64,000 bases of DNA from Singulisphaera acidiphila DSM 18658 (GCF_000242455.2 NC_019892.1:7202744-7266743); one strand, 5' to 3'; shown: positions 8,728-18,059, numbered from the stretch's first letter. The notes: generated by a model not told the origin, from the letters alone. A program made the numbers and translations.

Positions 8728-10323
8728 ATGAGCATCGCAATCCTTCCCGAGACCGCCCCTTTCAACTCCGAGCAACGTGCCTGGCTCAATGGCTTTCTCG
8801 CCGGCTGGCTTGGACTCAACGGTGAAACCGCGAGCATCGCCCCGGCACTTGCCGAGGCCGTAGCCTTTGCCCCCGCCCCCGTCGCCGAACCCGCGCCCGA
8901 ACCGTGGCACGACCCGACCCTCTCGATCGACGAACGGCTCAAGCTCTCCGACGGCGAGCCCCTCCCTCGCCGCCTGATGTCTGCGACCGCCCAGCTCGAT
9001 TGCGGAGCTTGTGGCTACCTCTGCCGGACCTACGCCGAGGCCATTGCCGATGGTTCTGAGAACCGCCTGACCCTCTGCGCACCGGGCGGTTCGGAAACAT
9101 CGAGGACCCTCAAACGATTGCTCAAGGAGCAACCCGTAGTCATCACAATGACTCCGGCCGCAAGTCAAACGCACGTCAACGGGGTATCCCATCTCGGAAA
9201 GGACAGGTGGTCGCGTGAAAACCCGTATACGGCTCAGATCGTGTCGACAACGCCTCTGAACCAGCCAGGCTCGGAGAAGGAAACACGTCACGTCGAGATT
9301 GAACTCGGAGCCGAAGGCCCGACCTACTCCGTCGGCGACTCGCTGGGAATTTACCCTGAGAACTGCGACGCATTGGCCGAGGAAGTGGTCGCAGCTCTTG
9401 GCGCAAGCGGCGACGAACCGGTCGCGTTGAGCGATGGGCCCGAAGTTTCCCTAGCCACCGCGCTCCGGAAGCAGTGTTGCCTCAACGAGGTGACCGAAGC
9501 ATTCCTGCTCCTCCTCGCCGATGCTGCAACTGACGCTGAAGAGTCGACCCGTCTCCGCGCGTTGGTCGAAGATGACGGTCCAATCGTTGGCTTCGACGTG
9601 CTTGATGTTTTGAGAAGTTTCCCCACTGCCAGGCCCTCTCCCTTTCCATTCGTCGCCGCACTCTCACGGATCAAGCCAAGGCTTTACTCGATCTCCAGTT
9701 CTCCCAGGCGGCACAGCGGCCAGGTCCACCTCACGGTCCGGCGGGTCACCTACGAATACAATGGCCGGGGCCGCAAGGGAGTCGCCTCGACGATGCTGGC
9801 CGACCGCGTTGCCCCTGGGGCGTCGGTCCGCGTATTCGTCCAACCGTCACACGGGTTCTCCCTACCGGCCGACCCCAGTGCGGCAATGATCATGATCGGG
9901 CCTGGTACCGGCATCGCGCCGTTTCGGGCCTTCCTCCACGAACGCGAAGCGACCGGCGCATCAGGCAAGAACTGGCTCTTCTTCGGCGACCAACGGAGCG
10001 AGTTCGACTTCCTCTACGAAGCGGAGCTTTCCCGCTTCCAAAGCTGCGGACTCCTGACCCGCCTCGATACAGCCTTCAGCCGCGATCAAGGACGCAAGGT
10101 CTACGTCCAGGATCGCATCGTGGAGCACGGTGAGGAACTCTATCGCTGGCTCAACGAAGGCGCTTATATCTACGTTTGCGGCGATGCCAAGCGCATGGCC
10201 GCCGACGTTGACCGCGCCCTCCGTGAGGTCGTCCAAACCCACGGCCGCCTCAATGCAGACGCTGCCAAGGCTTACATCGCCCGTCTGTCGTCTGAGAAGA
10301 GATACCGGAGGGACGTCTACTAA
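8728..10323 (+). CDS. [4Fe-4S]-FAD/NADPH oxidoreductase, sulfite-reductase-flavoprotein-like
   Basis: 531 residues, starting 14 bases after nirA with AGGATGG as ribosome site. Residues about 85-125 hold an Fe-S domain of the PF04060 type: 'CGACGYLCRTYAEAI...LTLCAPGG', Cys92, Cys95, Cys99, Cys117. Residues about 160-531 are the FAD- and NADPH-binding half of cytochrome P450 reductase/sulfite reductase alpha proteins: 'RLYSISSSP' (FAD), 'GPGTGIAPFRAFLHE' (NADPH) and 'YVCGDAKRMAADVDRAL' near the end. There is no flavodoxin (FMN) domain, which such enzymes normally use to pass electrons on. Inference: the [4Fe-4S] centre replaces FMN or ferredoxin and feeds NirA from NADPH. The stop TAA at 10321 is the last coding base of the operon. 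Confidence 0.85.
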   Translation: MSIAILPETAPFNSEQRAWLNGFLAGWLGLNGETASIAPALAEAVAFAPAPVAEPAPEPWHDPTLSIDERLKLSDGEPLPRRLMSATAQLDCGACGYLCRTYAEAIADGSENRLTLCAPGGSETSRTLKRLLKEQPVVITMTPAASQTHVNGVSHLGKDRWSRENPYTAQIVSTTPLNQPGSEKETRHVEIELGAEGPTYSVGDSLGIYPENCDALAEEVVAALGASGDEPVALSDGPEVSLATALRKQCCLNEVTEAFLLLLADAATDAEESTRLRALVEDDGPIVGFDVLDVLRSFPTARPSPFPFVAALSRIKPRLYSISSSPRRHSGQVHLTVRRVTYEYNGRGRKGVASTMLADRVAPGASVRVFVQPSHGFSLPADPSAAMIMIGPGTGIAPFRAFLHEREATGASGKNWLFFGDQRSEFDFLYEAELSRFQSCGLLTRLDTAFSRDQGRKVYVQDRIVEHGEELYRWLNEGAYIYVCGDAKRMAADVDRALREVVQTHGRLNADAAKAYIARLSSEKRYRRDVY

Positions 10324-11225
10324 ACAGAACCTGGCAATGGCAGCTCGGCTCGAGAAACCAGTGGCGAAATCGATGAGGCTTCTCGCCGACCTCCACCAAG
10401 CCGACGACTGGCCATAAGCCATTTTGCTCTGGAAAGATAGGGGTTGTGCCCTGGTCGATGAGGTTTACCACAACACTCATCACCAGGGACACAAGCATGG
10501 GCACCGAAGCCCACACACCGATGGCCAATTCCTCGCGAACGTACCGCCGCAGTTCGGCCATGACCTTCCGAGACAGTCACTTCTCGTCCCAGGCCCCACA
10601 GACCGCGGGCAAAGGCCGTAGCGCGTCCGCGCTGTTCCTTACGACATGGCAAGTTTAGAAAAAATAACATTTTAACATTAATGAAATTTGAAATAAAAGC
10701 AGAATCCGTGGCCGAGGCTTCGACATCGTTGAGAAGGGCTTGAGACTCGTGGTGGTCGGATTGCCAGAATGTTATTGCTTGAAATTTCATTATTGAATAT
10801 TTGAATTTGGTTTTTTTGCTGTCAATTCTCTCGCCTCCAGTTGATTTCCGGGGCCTCGTACGAGGACAAGGCCCCGTTAACCTCCCCACTTCGAACTTGG
10901 CAAAGCTGAGTGCTTCAAGTCGGGGGCGTCAAGGTCGATGGCTCGTGGGGGAGGGCGCGAGGCCTCGATCCGCGGAACGGCAGCCCGGGATCGGGGTGTC
11001 AGGTCGAGCAGGGTGACTTGCGAGTCGTCGCGCCTAGAATGAATCGAGGGAGCGTCGAGCTGGGTTCTGCCAAAGGAATTCGATCGGGTGAACCGACGGA
11101 TCCTCGACTTGTTTACCCCTCGGGTTTACCGCGAACAACTGGACAGCCGACAACGTAGTATTTCGGGACACGAGAGAACGTGACGATACCCGGACACCGA
11201 GAATTCCGCCGGGACGAAAGGATAG
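10324..11225. other. Long intergenic region with an AT-rich island
   Basis: About 900 bases between the nitrate operon and lon with no gene I can support. Short frames on both strands have no recognisable domain. From about 10650 to 10820 the composition falls abruptly to very AT-rich. There the block AATGAAATTT (about 10680) recurs in inverted orientation as AAATTTCATT (about 10780), and AATAACATT/AATGTTATT also recur in inverted orientation. The last 200 bases are ordinary GC-rich leader before the GTG of lon. The island could be a promoter region, a relic insertion or a binding site; none is shown. Confidence 0.5.
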
Positions 11226-13784
11226 GTGAATCCCTTGGCCAACACACAATCACTCCCCGTCCTCCCGCTCCGAGGAATGGTGATTTTCCCTGGTTTGACC
11301 GTGCCGATCGCTGTCGGGCGACCGGGGACTCTGCGGGCGATCGAGGCGGCCATCAAGGGTGACGGCCTTGTCTTTGCCGTTGCCCAGCGCGACCTGGCTG
11401 AGGAGCCCGCGCCTGAGCAACTCTACGCAAACGGCGTCATCGCTCGGATCGGTCAGATCCAGCGCGGCCTGGGCGGGGCCCAATTGCTCCTCCAGGGAGA
11501 GGAGCGTGCCTACGCGCTCCACTATGATGCCTCCGAAGGTTTCCTGAAGGCGACGACTTCGCCTGTTGCTGAGATGCAGCCGCTCAACCTGAACGATCCG
11601 GCCTTCGCGGCCCTCTACCGAGAGACGCGTGAACGGGCGATGGAACTGGGCGAGCGCCGAGGGCTGCCGGAGGAGGTGCTCCACCAGGTCATGGACTCCG
11701 TGACCGACCCTGCCAGGTTCGCCGACCTGGTCGCAGGCTACATCGAGCTCTCTGTTGAAGAGAAGCAGAACCTGCTGGAGACGCTCGGCGTCGAGGACCG
11801 GCTCCGCCGTGTCCTAATCCTGGTTCAGCGCCAGATCGGAATGCTGGAAGCGCAGGACCAGATCAAGTCGCAGGTCCAGTCTGAGCTGGGCGAGCGGCAG
11901 AAGGAGATGTACCTCCGCGAGCAGATGAAGGCGATTCAGAAAGAACTGGGTGACGACGACCAATCACGCGAGATGAAGGACCTGCGGGCCAAGCTTGCCG
12001 CTCTCGAACTTCCTGCCGATGCGCGAGCCGAGGTCGAGCGCGAGCTCGGCCGCCTGGAGCGGTCCGGGCGTGAGTCGATGGAAGGGCAAGTCATCCGGAC
12101 CTACCTCGAGTGGGTGGCGGAATTGCCTTGGAATACCCGTTCCGACGACGACCTCGACCTTCCGCACGCCTCGAAGGTGCTCGACGAGGACCATTATGGA
12201 CTCGAAGATGTGAAGGACCGGGTCCTCGAATTCCTCGCCGTCCGCCAGCTCAATGCCCGGCGGCTCGCCAAGGAAGTGGAGACAACCGGCGAGGCGCAGA
12301 TCCGCGCCGTCGAGGACGAGGAGCGTCCGGTCAAGGATGCGAGCGAGGCCAAGGCGCGGGCGATGGCTCGCGGTCCGATCCTCCTGTTCATCGGCCCGCC
12401 GGGTGTGGGCAAGACGTCGATCGCCAAGTCGATCGCCCGTGCCTTGGGGCGGAAGTACGTCCGGGCCGCGCTGGGAGGGGTCCGCGACGAGGCTGACATC
12501 CGAGGCCATCGACGAACCTATGTGGGGGCCATGCCCGGCCGGATTATCCAGGCGCTCAAGCACGCCGGCACCAAGAACCCGGTCTTCCTCCTGGACGAAG
12601 TCGACAAGCTGGGCGTTTCCCATCAGGGCGACCCCGCCAGCGCCTTGCTGGAGGTGCTCGACCCGGCTCAGAACGATTCGTTCACGGACCATTACCTGAA
12701 CGTCCCGTTTGACCTGAGCGAGGTTCTGTTCATCGCCACGGCGAACTTCCTGCAGAACATCCCTGCACCTTTGCTCGACCGGATGGAGGTGGTCGACTTC
12801 TCAGGTTACACCGAGCGTGAGAAGGCCGAGATCGCCAAGACTTACCTCGTCCCGAGGCAGATCGCGGAGTCGGGCCTGGATGAAGAGCAAGTGACGTTTA
12901 CCGATGATGCTGTGATGGAAGTCGTCAGCCGATACACTCGGGAAAGCGGCGTCCGCCAGCTCGAGCGGCAAGTCGGTGCCGTGACCAGAAAGTTGGCCCG
13001 GCGAATCGCGGCGGGCGAGACCGTCGAACGGACGATTACTCCGACGAGGATCCGAGAGCTCTTGGGCCGGCCCAGGGTCCATCCGGAGCATGCCGGTACA
13101 GCCAACGAGGTGGGCGTTGCCACCGGGATGTACTACACCCCCAGCGGCGGCGACATTATGTTCGTCGAGGCTGCGATCCGAAAGCTGCATGGGCCGAGCG
13201 CTTCGGAGGGGACGGTTCCCTACGGCGGATGGGGCAACGTCAACCTGATCCTGACCGGCCAGCTTGGCGACGTGATGAAAGAGTCGGCCAGAGCGGCAAC
13301 CACCTATGCGGCGAACCATGCCCCTGAGCTGGACATTCCTCCGGATCGGCTTGGTTCGATCGAAGTCCACGTTCACGTTCCCGCCGGAGCGATCCCCAAG
13401 GACGGCCCGTCTGCGGGCGTCGCGATGGCCACGGCGATTATCTCGGCGATGTCGGGTCGACCGGTCCGCCGCGACGTTGCAATGACCGGTGAGATTACCC
13501 TCCGAGGGCGAGTCCTGCCGATCGGTGGGGTCAAGGAGAAGGTGCTGGGAGCCCACCGGGCGGGCTGCACTCATATCCTTGTGCCCAAGGACAACGAAGC
13601 GGACCTCGACGACCTTCCCGAGGACGTTCGCCAGGCTCTGACGTTCCACTGCGTCTCGACCCTCGATGAAGCCCTCGAAATCACCTTGGCGACCCCAGCC
13701 TTTTCGGGGGGGGCAGGGAAGGCATTCGAAGGCCGAACCCGGCTCGACGATTCAGGATTCGCCGACCGACGCGTTGCCGTCTAA
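11226..13784 (+). CDS. lon: ATP-dependent protease Lon
   Basis: 852 residues from a GTG start (MNPLANTQ). The N-terminal substrate domain (about 10-210) starts 'LPVLPLRGMVIFPG', typical of Lon. The coiled region contains 'EMYLREQMKAIQKELG', a Lon hallmark. The AAA+ domain has Walker A 'GPPGVGKTS' near residue 390 and Walker B 'VFLLDEVDK'. The C-terminal protease domain carries the catalytic dyad: Ser729 in 'KDGPSAG' and Lys772 in 'GGVKEKVLGAHRAG', 43 residues apart as in E. coli Lon. A roughly 25-residue variable tail follows. It degrades misfolded and regulatory proteins in the cytoplasm. It stands alone and is followed by a strong intrinsic terminator. No heat-shock operator (CIRCE) is visible upstream. 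Confidence 0.97.
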   Translation: MNPLANTQSLPVLPLRGMVIFPGLTVPIAVGRPGTLRAIEAAIKGDGLVFAVAQRDLAEEPAPEQLYANGVIARIGQIQRGLGGAQLLLQGEERAYALHYDASEGFLKATTSPVAEMQPLNLNDPAFAALYRETRERAMELGERRGLPEEVLHQVMDSVTDPARFADLVAGYIELSVEEKQNLLETLGVEDRLRRVLILVQRQIGMLEAQDQIKSQVQSELGERQKEMYLREQMKAIQKELGDDDQSREMKDLRAKLAALELPADARAEVERELGRLERSGRESMEGQVIRTYLEWVAELPWNTRSDDDLDLPHASKVLDEDHYGLEDVKDRVLEFLAVRQLNARRLAKEVETTGEAQIRAVEDEERPVKDASEAKARAMARGPILLFIGPPGVGKTSIAKSIARALGRKYVRAALGGVRDEADIRGHRRTYVGAMPGRIIQALKHAGTKNPVFLLDEVDKLGVSHQGDPASALLEVLDPAQNDSFTDHYLNVPFDLSEVLFIATANFLQNIPAPLLDRMEVVDFSGYTEREKAEIAKTYLVPRQIAESGLDEEQVTFTDDAVMEVVSRYTRESGVRQLERQVGAVTRKLARRIAAGETVERTITPTRIRELLGRPRVHPEHAGTANEVGVATGMYYTPSGGDIMFVEAAIRKLHGPSASEGTVPYGGWGNVNLILTGQLGDVMKESARAATTYAANHAPELDIPPDRLGSIEVHVHVPAGAIPKDGPSAGVAMATAIISAMSGRPVRRDVAMTGEITLRGRVLPIGGVKEKVLGAHRAGCTHILVPKDNEADLDDLPEDVRQALTFHCVSTLDEALEITLATPAFSGGAGKAFEGRTRLDDSGFADRRVAV

Positions 13785-13845
13785 GAAGCTTGGAGGGCTG
13801 GTAAAGGCGAACCCATTCCGTCCTGCTTCTGAGTGAGCGCGGCAA

Positions 13846-13892
13846 ACCCACCATCACCAGGCGATCTCGCCTGGTGATGGTGGGTCTTTTTT
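13846..13892 (+). terminator. Intrinsic terminator of lon
   Basis: A perfect 19-bp stem (ACCCACCATCACCAGGCGA, 13846-13864) with a two-base loop pairs with 13867-13885 and is followed directly by CTTTTTT. It lies 60 bases after the lon stop and ahead of the convergent gene at 14021. The T-tract is on the + strand side, so it serves lon. Confidence 0.93.
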
Positions 13893-14020
13893 GTTGCGCG
13901 ATTGGAGGGGGAGAAGTGGCGAGCCCTTGGCGGATCTTTTCGGCTTTCGTACGTGCACTTCAATCTCGGCGGATGCGGGCTCCAACGACGGCTTTCCTCC
14001 TTCAGGGACAAGCTGTCTCC

Positions 14021-14614
14021 TCAATGAGCCTTCTTCGTTGTCGTCCGCTTTGTGGCCGCTTTGGCCGGCTTGTCGTCGCTACCCTTCGTCTTCGTCCCCT
14101 TGACCTTGAGCGTGGGGGTTTTTGCCTTTGAGGCTGAGGAGCTTTTGGGTTCGGATGGCTTGGCTACGGACGTGGGGGACGCTGAGGCCTTGGCTTGCCC
14201 CCCCTTCGTCGGGGTAGTCTTGCTTTTCGCGGTCGAGGCGGGGACCTTCGTTGCGGCGGCCTTTGGCGTCGCGGTCTTGCTTTTTGCCGTCGACGCGTCG
14301 GCCTTTGCTAGGGTGGGCTTGCCTGCCGCCTTCGGGGCCTGAGCCTTCAAGGCAGGTGCCTTCGGCGCGGCGGTCTTCCCTTTCCCCTGGGGAGCATGCC
14401 CCTTCGATGCGGTTGACTTCGCTTTCGTCCGGCTCGAGGACTTGGACGCTGCGGACAGGGAGGGGAGGACGGCTCCAAGTCCTTCAATCGCGCTTGCACC
14501 AGCCTCCTTGATCGTTTCTGCCCCGTCAGAGAGGACCCCGCCGATCGACTCGAGCGCGGTGCCGACCTTCTGTCCGACCTTCTCGATCACACTCTTTTTC
14601 TTCGCCTTGCTCAT
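14021..14614 (-). CDS. Histone-H1-like lysine/alanine-rich protein
   Basis: 197 residues from the ATG at 14614 (MSKAKKKSVIEKVGQKVG); a longer frame upstream has unrelated composition. Residues 1-65 are amphipathic and could form helices ('VGTALESIGGVLSDGAETIKEAGASAIEGLG'). Residues 70-197 are low-complexity, built of short K/A/P/S/T repeats such as 'AAPKAPALKAQAPKAAGK' and ending 'KRTTTKKAH'. This resembles bacterial H1-like, Hc1-type proteins that bind and condense DNA. The repeats also allow a surface or cell-wall-linked role, but there is no signal peptide. It stands alone, convergent with lon and divergent from cutC. Membership of an H1-like group is composition-based, hence moderate confidence. 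Confidence 0.7.
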   Translation of the reverse strand: MSKAKKKSVIEKVGQKVGTALESIGGVLSDGAETIKEAGASAIEGLGAVLPSLSAASKSSSRTKAKSTASKGHAPQGKGKTAAPKAPALKAQAPKAAGKPTLAKADASTAKSKTATPKAAATKVPASTAKSKTTPTKGGQAKASASPTSVAKPSEPKSSSASKAKTPTLKVKGTKTKGSDDKPAKAATKRTTTKKAH

Positions 14615-15176
14615 GGACACCTCAAGGGATAGGGATTCGCGATGAACACTCTGTTGCAGCCGATTGCATTGGACTGTGCGGAGTGACCCTGATTTCCAGC
14701 ATGACTCCGACTCCATTGCGGGTCAGTGGTTGACGCTGGAAAACGCCTTTTCCAAAGAAGACATCGGTGTGCCTGGTCAGACGATGATGATTGAGAAGGG
14801 CCTGGGTACGACATGCATGGTGGCTGATCGAGCCATCCACGCGATTTGAGCCGCCCTCCGGGTTTGTCGTGATTCGGTGGGGGTGATCCTGGCTTGGTGG
14901 AACACCCGTGCGATCAGGTCTTTTAGAAATCTCATTCGCCGTCGTCCAGGCCGCTCGGGTGCAACGGCGGGCCTGCTCGATTGGCCGCGAAACGGCAACT
15001 CAAACGCCGAAGTCGGGACAACCGGAATAAGGCGGAAATCCAAGAAAAGATATCGTCCAATGCCCGAAGATTCTTGATGAGACATGTCAACCAACGACTC
15101 ACGCCGGTGGGACTGACATCGTCAACGATGTGAAACCGAAGCCAGGGTGGGTTCGCACCAAGAACAAGGAGGCAGC
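14615..15176. other. Divergent intergenic region (H1-like gene / cutC)
   Basis: About 560 bases that must hold promoters for both flanking genes. The small frames inside lack recognisable content. I see no hairpin with a T-tract and no repeat. AAGGAGGCAGC at 15167-15176 is the ribosome site of cutC. Confidence 0.5.
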
Positions 15177-15857
15177 ATGAATGTCGCGGTCGAAATTTGC
15201 GTCCAGGGGATCGAGTCCGCGCTGGCGGCTTATGCAGGGGGAGCGGACCGGATTGAACTCTGTGAGGATCTGGCTGTCGGTGGCGTGACCCCCAGTCTGG
15301 GAACGGTCGCCGTGGCTTGCCGTCGGCTGGCGATCCCGGTCCACGTCCTGATCCGACCGCGAGGGGGCGATTTCGTCTACTCCGAGGCGGAGTTCGAGGT
15401 CATGCAGCATGACGTCGCGATGGCCAAGTCGCTGGGGGCTGCGGGTGTCGTGATCGGCCTTTTGCAACCCGATCACTCGTTGGATCAAACGCGGCTCGTC
15501 CAACTCATCGCGGCGTCTCACCCGATGGACGTTACGTTCCACCGCGCGTTCGATGAAATGGCCAATCCCCTCGAAGTTGTAGACGAACTGATCGGTCTCG
15601 GCGTCGACCGAATCCTGACCTCAGGGGGGGCTGTCAGGGCCGTGGATGGCTTGGCCAGGCTTGCCGAATTGTCTCGGCAGACCGCCGGCCGCATTGCAAT
15701 CGCAGCGGGAGGCCGCATCACCGAAGCGGATCTCTCAGCCTTCCTCCAGGCGAACCTGAAAGGAATCCACATTGGCTCGGCGGTATGCACTGGGGATCGA
15801 ATTGATGCCGATAAGGTCAGGCGAATTGTGGAGGTCGTGAGAGCATGGTACCACTAA
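15177..15857 (+). CDS. cutC: CutC family protein
   Basis: 226 residues. The ATG at 15177 is preceded by a strong AAGGAGG, so it is preferred over the GTG at 15147. The sequence follows the CutC TIM-barrel pattern: 'VEICVQGIESALAAYAGGADRIELCEDLAVGGVTPS' at the N-terminus, 'HVLIRPRGGDFVYSEAE', 'VTFHRAFDEM', 'ILTSGGA' and 'AAGGRITEADL'. Family proteins were linked to copper homeostasis in E. coli, but the biochemical activity is not settled. The gene stands alone, with an AT-rich stretch after it, and no copper-binding motif beyond the family residues is obvious. Confidence 0.93.
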   Translation: MNVAVEICVQGIESALAAYAGGADRIELCEDLAVGGVTPSLGTVAVACRRLAIPVHVLIRPRGGDFVYSEAEFEVMQHDVAMAKSLGAAGVVIGLLQPDHSLDQTRLVQLIAASHPMDVTFHRAFDEMANPLEVVDELIGLGVDRILTSGGAVRAVDGLARLAELSRQTAGRIAIAAGGRITEADLSAFLQANLKGIHIGSAVCTGDRIDADKVRRIVEVVRAWYH

Positions 15858-16049
15858 TGGCTTATTTCAGTTTTTCAGCCTATTTTTCAAATAAAAATAC
15901 AAGCAATGACTTGTGTGAGCGTTTTTAAAAGCCATTGCCTCAGCCGAAGCCAGCCTGTGGGTGAGACACCCGCAGGCCAAGGGAAATCCCGCCGATCTGG
16001 CAACAGCTCAAACGAGTGCGCGTCGAAATCTTCGTCCTGAAGCTTGGAG

Positions 16050-16709
16050 TTAGCCGTTTCCGAGGCCGAGAAGGGGCATGAGCTTGGGCTGATTCGTCAG
16101 GTCGTCCACGAAGTTGGACGAGCCCACCCACTCACCGCGCGGGAGGCGATGGCCCACGGCGATGACCGGGAGGCCGGCCGCTCGTGCGGCGGCCAGGCCG
16201 GTCGCGGAGTCTTCCAGGGCGATGGCGTCTTCTGGGGCGATCCCGAGTTTTTGGAGGGCGAGGCGATAGCCCTCGGGGTCGGGTTTGACAAGGGTCACGT
16301 CCTGCTTGCCGACCACCGTCGGAAAGGCGTCTTCAAGATTGGCGGCCTTGAGGACGATCTCGATGTTTTCTCGCCAGGTCGTTGAGACGATCGCCAGCTG
16401 AACCTTACCGATGAGCGACCGGACCAGCTCGACGAGGCCCGGATAAATCCGGGGAGAGGCTGTCAGCATCGAGGCCGTCAGCTCTTGCTTGCTCCGGACC
16501 CAGCCTTCCACGTCCCCTTGTTCGAGCTTCCGTTGGGCGAAGAGGTCGGCGAGAAAGATGCGATCATCGACCTCGACGGCGCGAGCGCAGACCTCGTCGG
16601 GGACTTCCCAGCCGAGCCGCGCCAGCGTGCGCTGCCAGGCGGCGATGTGAATATTTTCGGTGTCGGCAATGACGCCATCGAAGTCGAAAAGGACAGCACG
16701 TGTCGGCAT
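16050..16709 (-). CDS. HAD-superfamily hydrolase, beta-phosphoglucomutase-like
   Basis: 219 residues from ATG 16709 (MPTRAVLFDFDGVIADTE); the longer frame to 16859 adds unrelated residues over the start of the divergent neighbour. HAD motif I is 'FDFDGVIADTE' (nucleophile and general acid Asp), motif II 'AIVSTT', motif III Lys in 'VKPDPEGYRLAL' and motif IV 'ALEDSATGLAAARAAG'. The helical cap between motifs I and II is the subclass I type of phosphoglucomutase/phosphatases. Likely role: hydrolysis or isomerisation of a small sugar phosphate. The precise substrate cannot be read. The adjacent divergent sugar isomerase suggests carbohydrate metabolism. Confidence 0.88.
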   Translation of the reverse strand: MPTRAVLFDFDGVIADTENIHIAAWQRTLARLGWEVPDEVCARAVEVDDRIFLADLFAQRKLEQGDVEGWVRSKQELTASMLTASPRIYPGLVELVRSLIGKVQLAIVSTTWRENIEIVLKAANLEDAFPTVVGKQDVTLVKPDPEGYRLALQKLGIAPEDAIALEDSATGLAAARAAGLPVIAVGHRLPRGEWVGSSNFVDDLTNQPKLMPLLGLGNG

Positions 16710-16899
16710 GGCGGAAAACAAGCTCGTCAGGGCATTCGATGACCGTCCGCTGATTGGATTATCACCTTCGGAAGTCGGGGGCGTCAAATCGTTGACTTTC
16801 CCGCCGAGGGTCCCTATGGTTGCCTTTTTCCCCAACGACCCACTTCCGCCGTGTTCCACCGGCGCATTTGATCACCCCGATCCGCGAGGTTATGTACCA

Positions 16900-17913
16900 A
16901 TGGCACGACCCGTCACCTTGTTCACTGGCCAATGGGCCGACCTGACGCTGGAAGTGATCTGCCAAAAGGCAAGCCAGTGGGGATACGACGGTATCGAACT
17001 TCCCTGCTGGGGCGATCATTTCAACGTGCAGAAGGCGCTCCAAGACGACAACTACTGCCAGGAGCGGCACGACCTGCTCGCGCGCTACGGTCTCAAGTGC
17101 TGGGCGATCTCGAACCACCTCGTCGGCCAACTCGTGCTCGACGTGCTCGATTCCAGGACCGACGACTGGGTTCCCCCCGATCTTCGCGGCAACTCCGAGA
17201 AGAAGCGAGACTGGGCGATCCAGGAGATGAAGGACACCGCCCGGGCCGCGCGAAAGATGGGCGTCAAGGTCGTCAACGGCTTCACAGGGTCGTCGATCTG
17301 GCATTTGCTCTATTCGTTCCCGCCGGTGCCCGACTCGATGATCGCCGACGGCTTCAAACTCTTGGCCGAGCGCTGGAACCCGATCCTCGACGTGTTCCGG
17401 GAATGCGGGGTCAAGTTCGGTCTGGAGGTCCATCCGACCGAAATTGCATTTGACCTCTATTCGGCCGAGATGGCCCTCAAGGCGCTCGACTTCCGTCCGG
17501 AGTTCGGATTCAACTTCGACCCGAGCCATCTTCTCTGGCAAATGGTCGACCCTGTTGCCTTCCTCCGTGCCTTCCCGGACCGGATCTATCACGTCCACGT
17601 CAAGGATGCCGCCCTGACGCTCGACGGCAAGTCGGGGATCCTCACCTCGCACCTCAACTTCGGCGACTCGCGACGCGGTTGGGACTTCCGCTCGCCCGGC
17701 CGTGGCCAGGTCAACTTCGAGGAAATCACCCGCGCCCTCAACCACCTCGGCTACGAAGGCCCCCTCTCCGTCGAGTGGGAAGACTCGGGCATGGACCGTG
17801 AGTACGGGGCGGCGGAAGCCGCGCGGTTCGTCAAGGACAAGATGGGCTTCCCGGCCTCGGGGCGTGGCTTCGATACCGCCTTCGCCGATGCCCAGGCACC
17901 CGCCAAACGCTAA
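16900..17913 (+). CDS. Sugar phosphate isomerase/epimerase (xylose-isomerase-like TIM barrel)
   Basis: 337 residues from ATG 16900 (MARPVTLFTGQWADLTLEVICQK). The upstream extension to 16660 overlaps the divergent HAD gene and is unlikely. AP endonuclease 2 / xylose-isomerase-like barrel features are 'GYDGIELPCWG', 'GVKFGLEVHPTEIAFD', 'FNFDPSHLLWQ', 'YHVHVKDA' and 'LSVEWEDSGMDRE', which supply the acidic and histidine metal ligands. Such enzymes act on sugars or inositols with a divalent metal, often beside Gfo/Idh/MocA dehydrogenases, two of which occur in this window. No signal peptide is seen, so it should be cytoplasmic. The substrate is unknown. Confidence 0.88.
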   Translation: MARPVTLFTGQWADLTLEVICQKASQWGYDGIELPCWGDHFNVQKALQDDNYCQERHDLLARYGLKCWAISNHLVGQLVLDVLDSRTDDWVPPDLRGNSEKKRDWAIQEMKDTARAARKMGVKVVNGFTGSSIWHLLYSFPPVPDSMIADGFKLLAERWNPILDVFRECGVKFGLEVHPTEIAFDLYSAEMALKALDFRPEFGFNFDPSHLLWQMVDPVAFLRAFPDRIYHVHVKDAALTLDGKSGILTSHLNFGDSRRGWDFRSPGRGQVNFEEITRALNHLGYEGPLSVEWEDSGMDREYGAAEAARFVKDKMGFPASGRGFDTAFADAQAPAKR

Positions 17914-17953
17914 ACACGACGGCCGCCGACCCGGACACGCCGCGCTTGACGCT

Positions 17954-17983
17954 GCTCTCTCGAGTCAGAACACTAGAGAGAGC
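17954..17983. other. Hairpin between isomerase and small-protein gene
   Basis: GCTCTCTC (17954-17961) pairs perfectly with GAGAGAGC (17976-17983) across a 14-base loop. No T-tract follows on either strand, so it is not a standard terminator. It lies in the leader of the small gene at 18060 and could be a transcript-end or leader structure. Confidence 0.35.
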
Positions 17984-18059
17984 AATCCGAAACGAGAGCG
18001 GCGTGTCGCAACAACGGCTTGACTGTCCCGCCCTTCTCCGCCCTTTGGAGTTCCCCACG

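Noticed and set aside
10250..10561. Minus frame with a hydrophobic stretch (VPMLVSLVMSVVVNLI)
   Set aside because: It overlaps the end of the nitrate operon, has no ribosome site, and its remainder has no coding character; possible relic but not supportable.
15856..15936. AATGGCTT / AAGCCATT pair after cutC as a terminator
   Set aside because: The arms are about 65 bases apart with no T-tract after the second arm; likely chance in an AT-rich stretch.
16762..17745. 327-codon minus frame
   Set aside because: Antisense to the sugar isomerase gene; no motifs.
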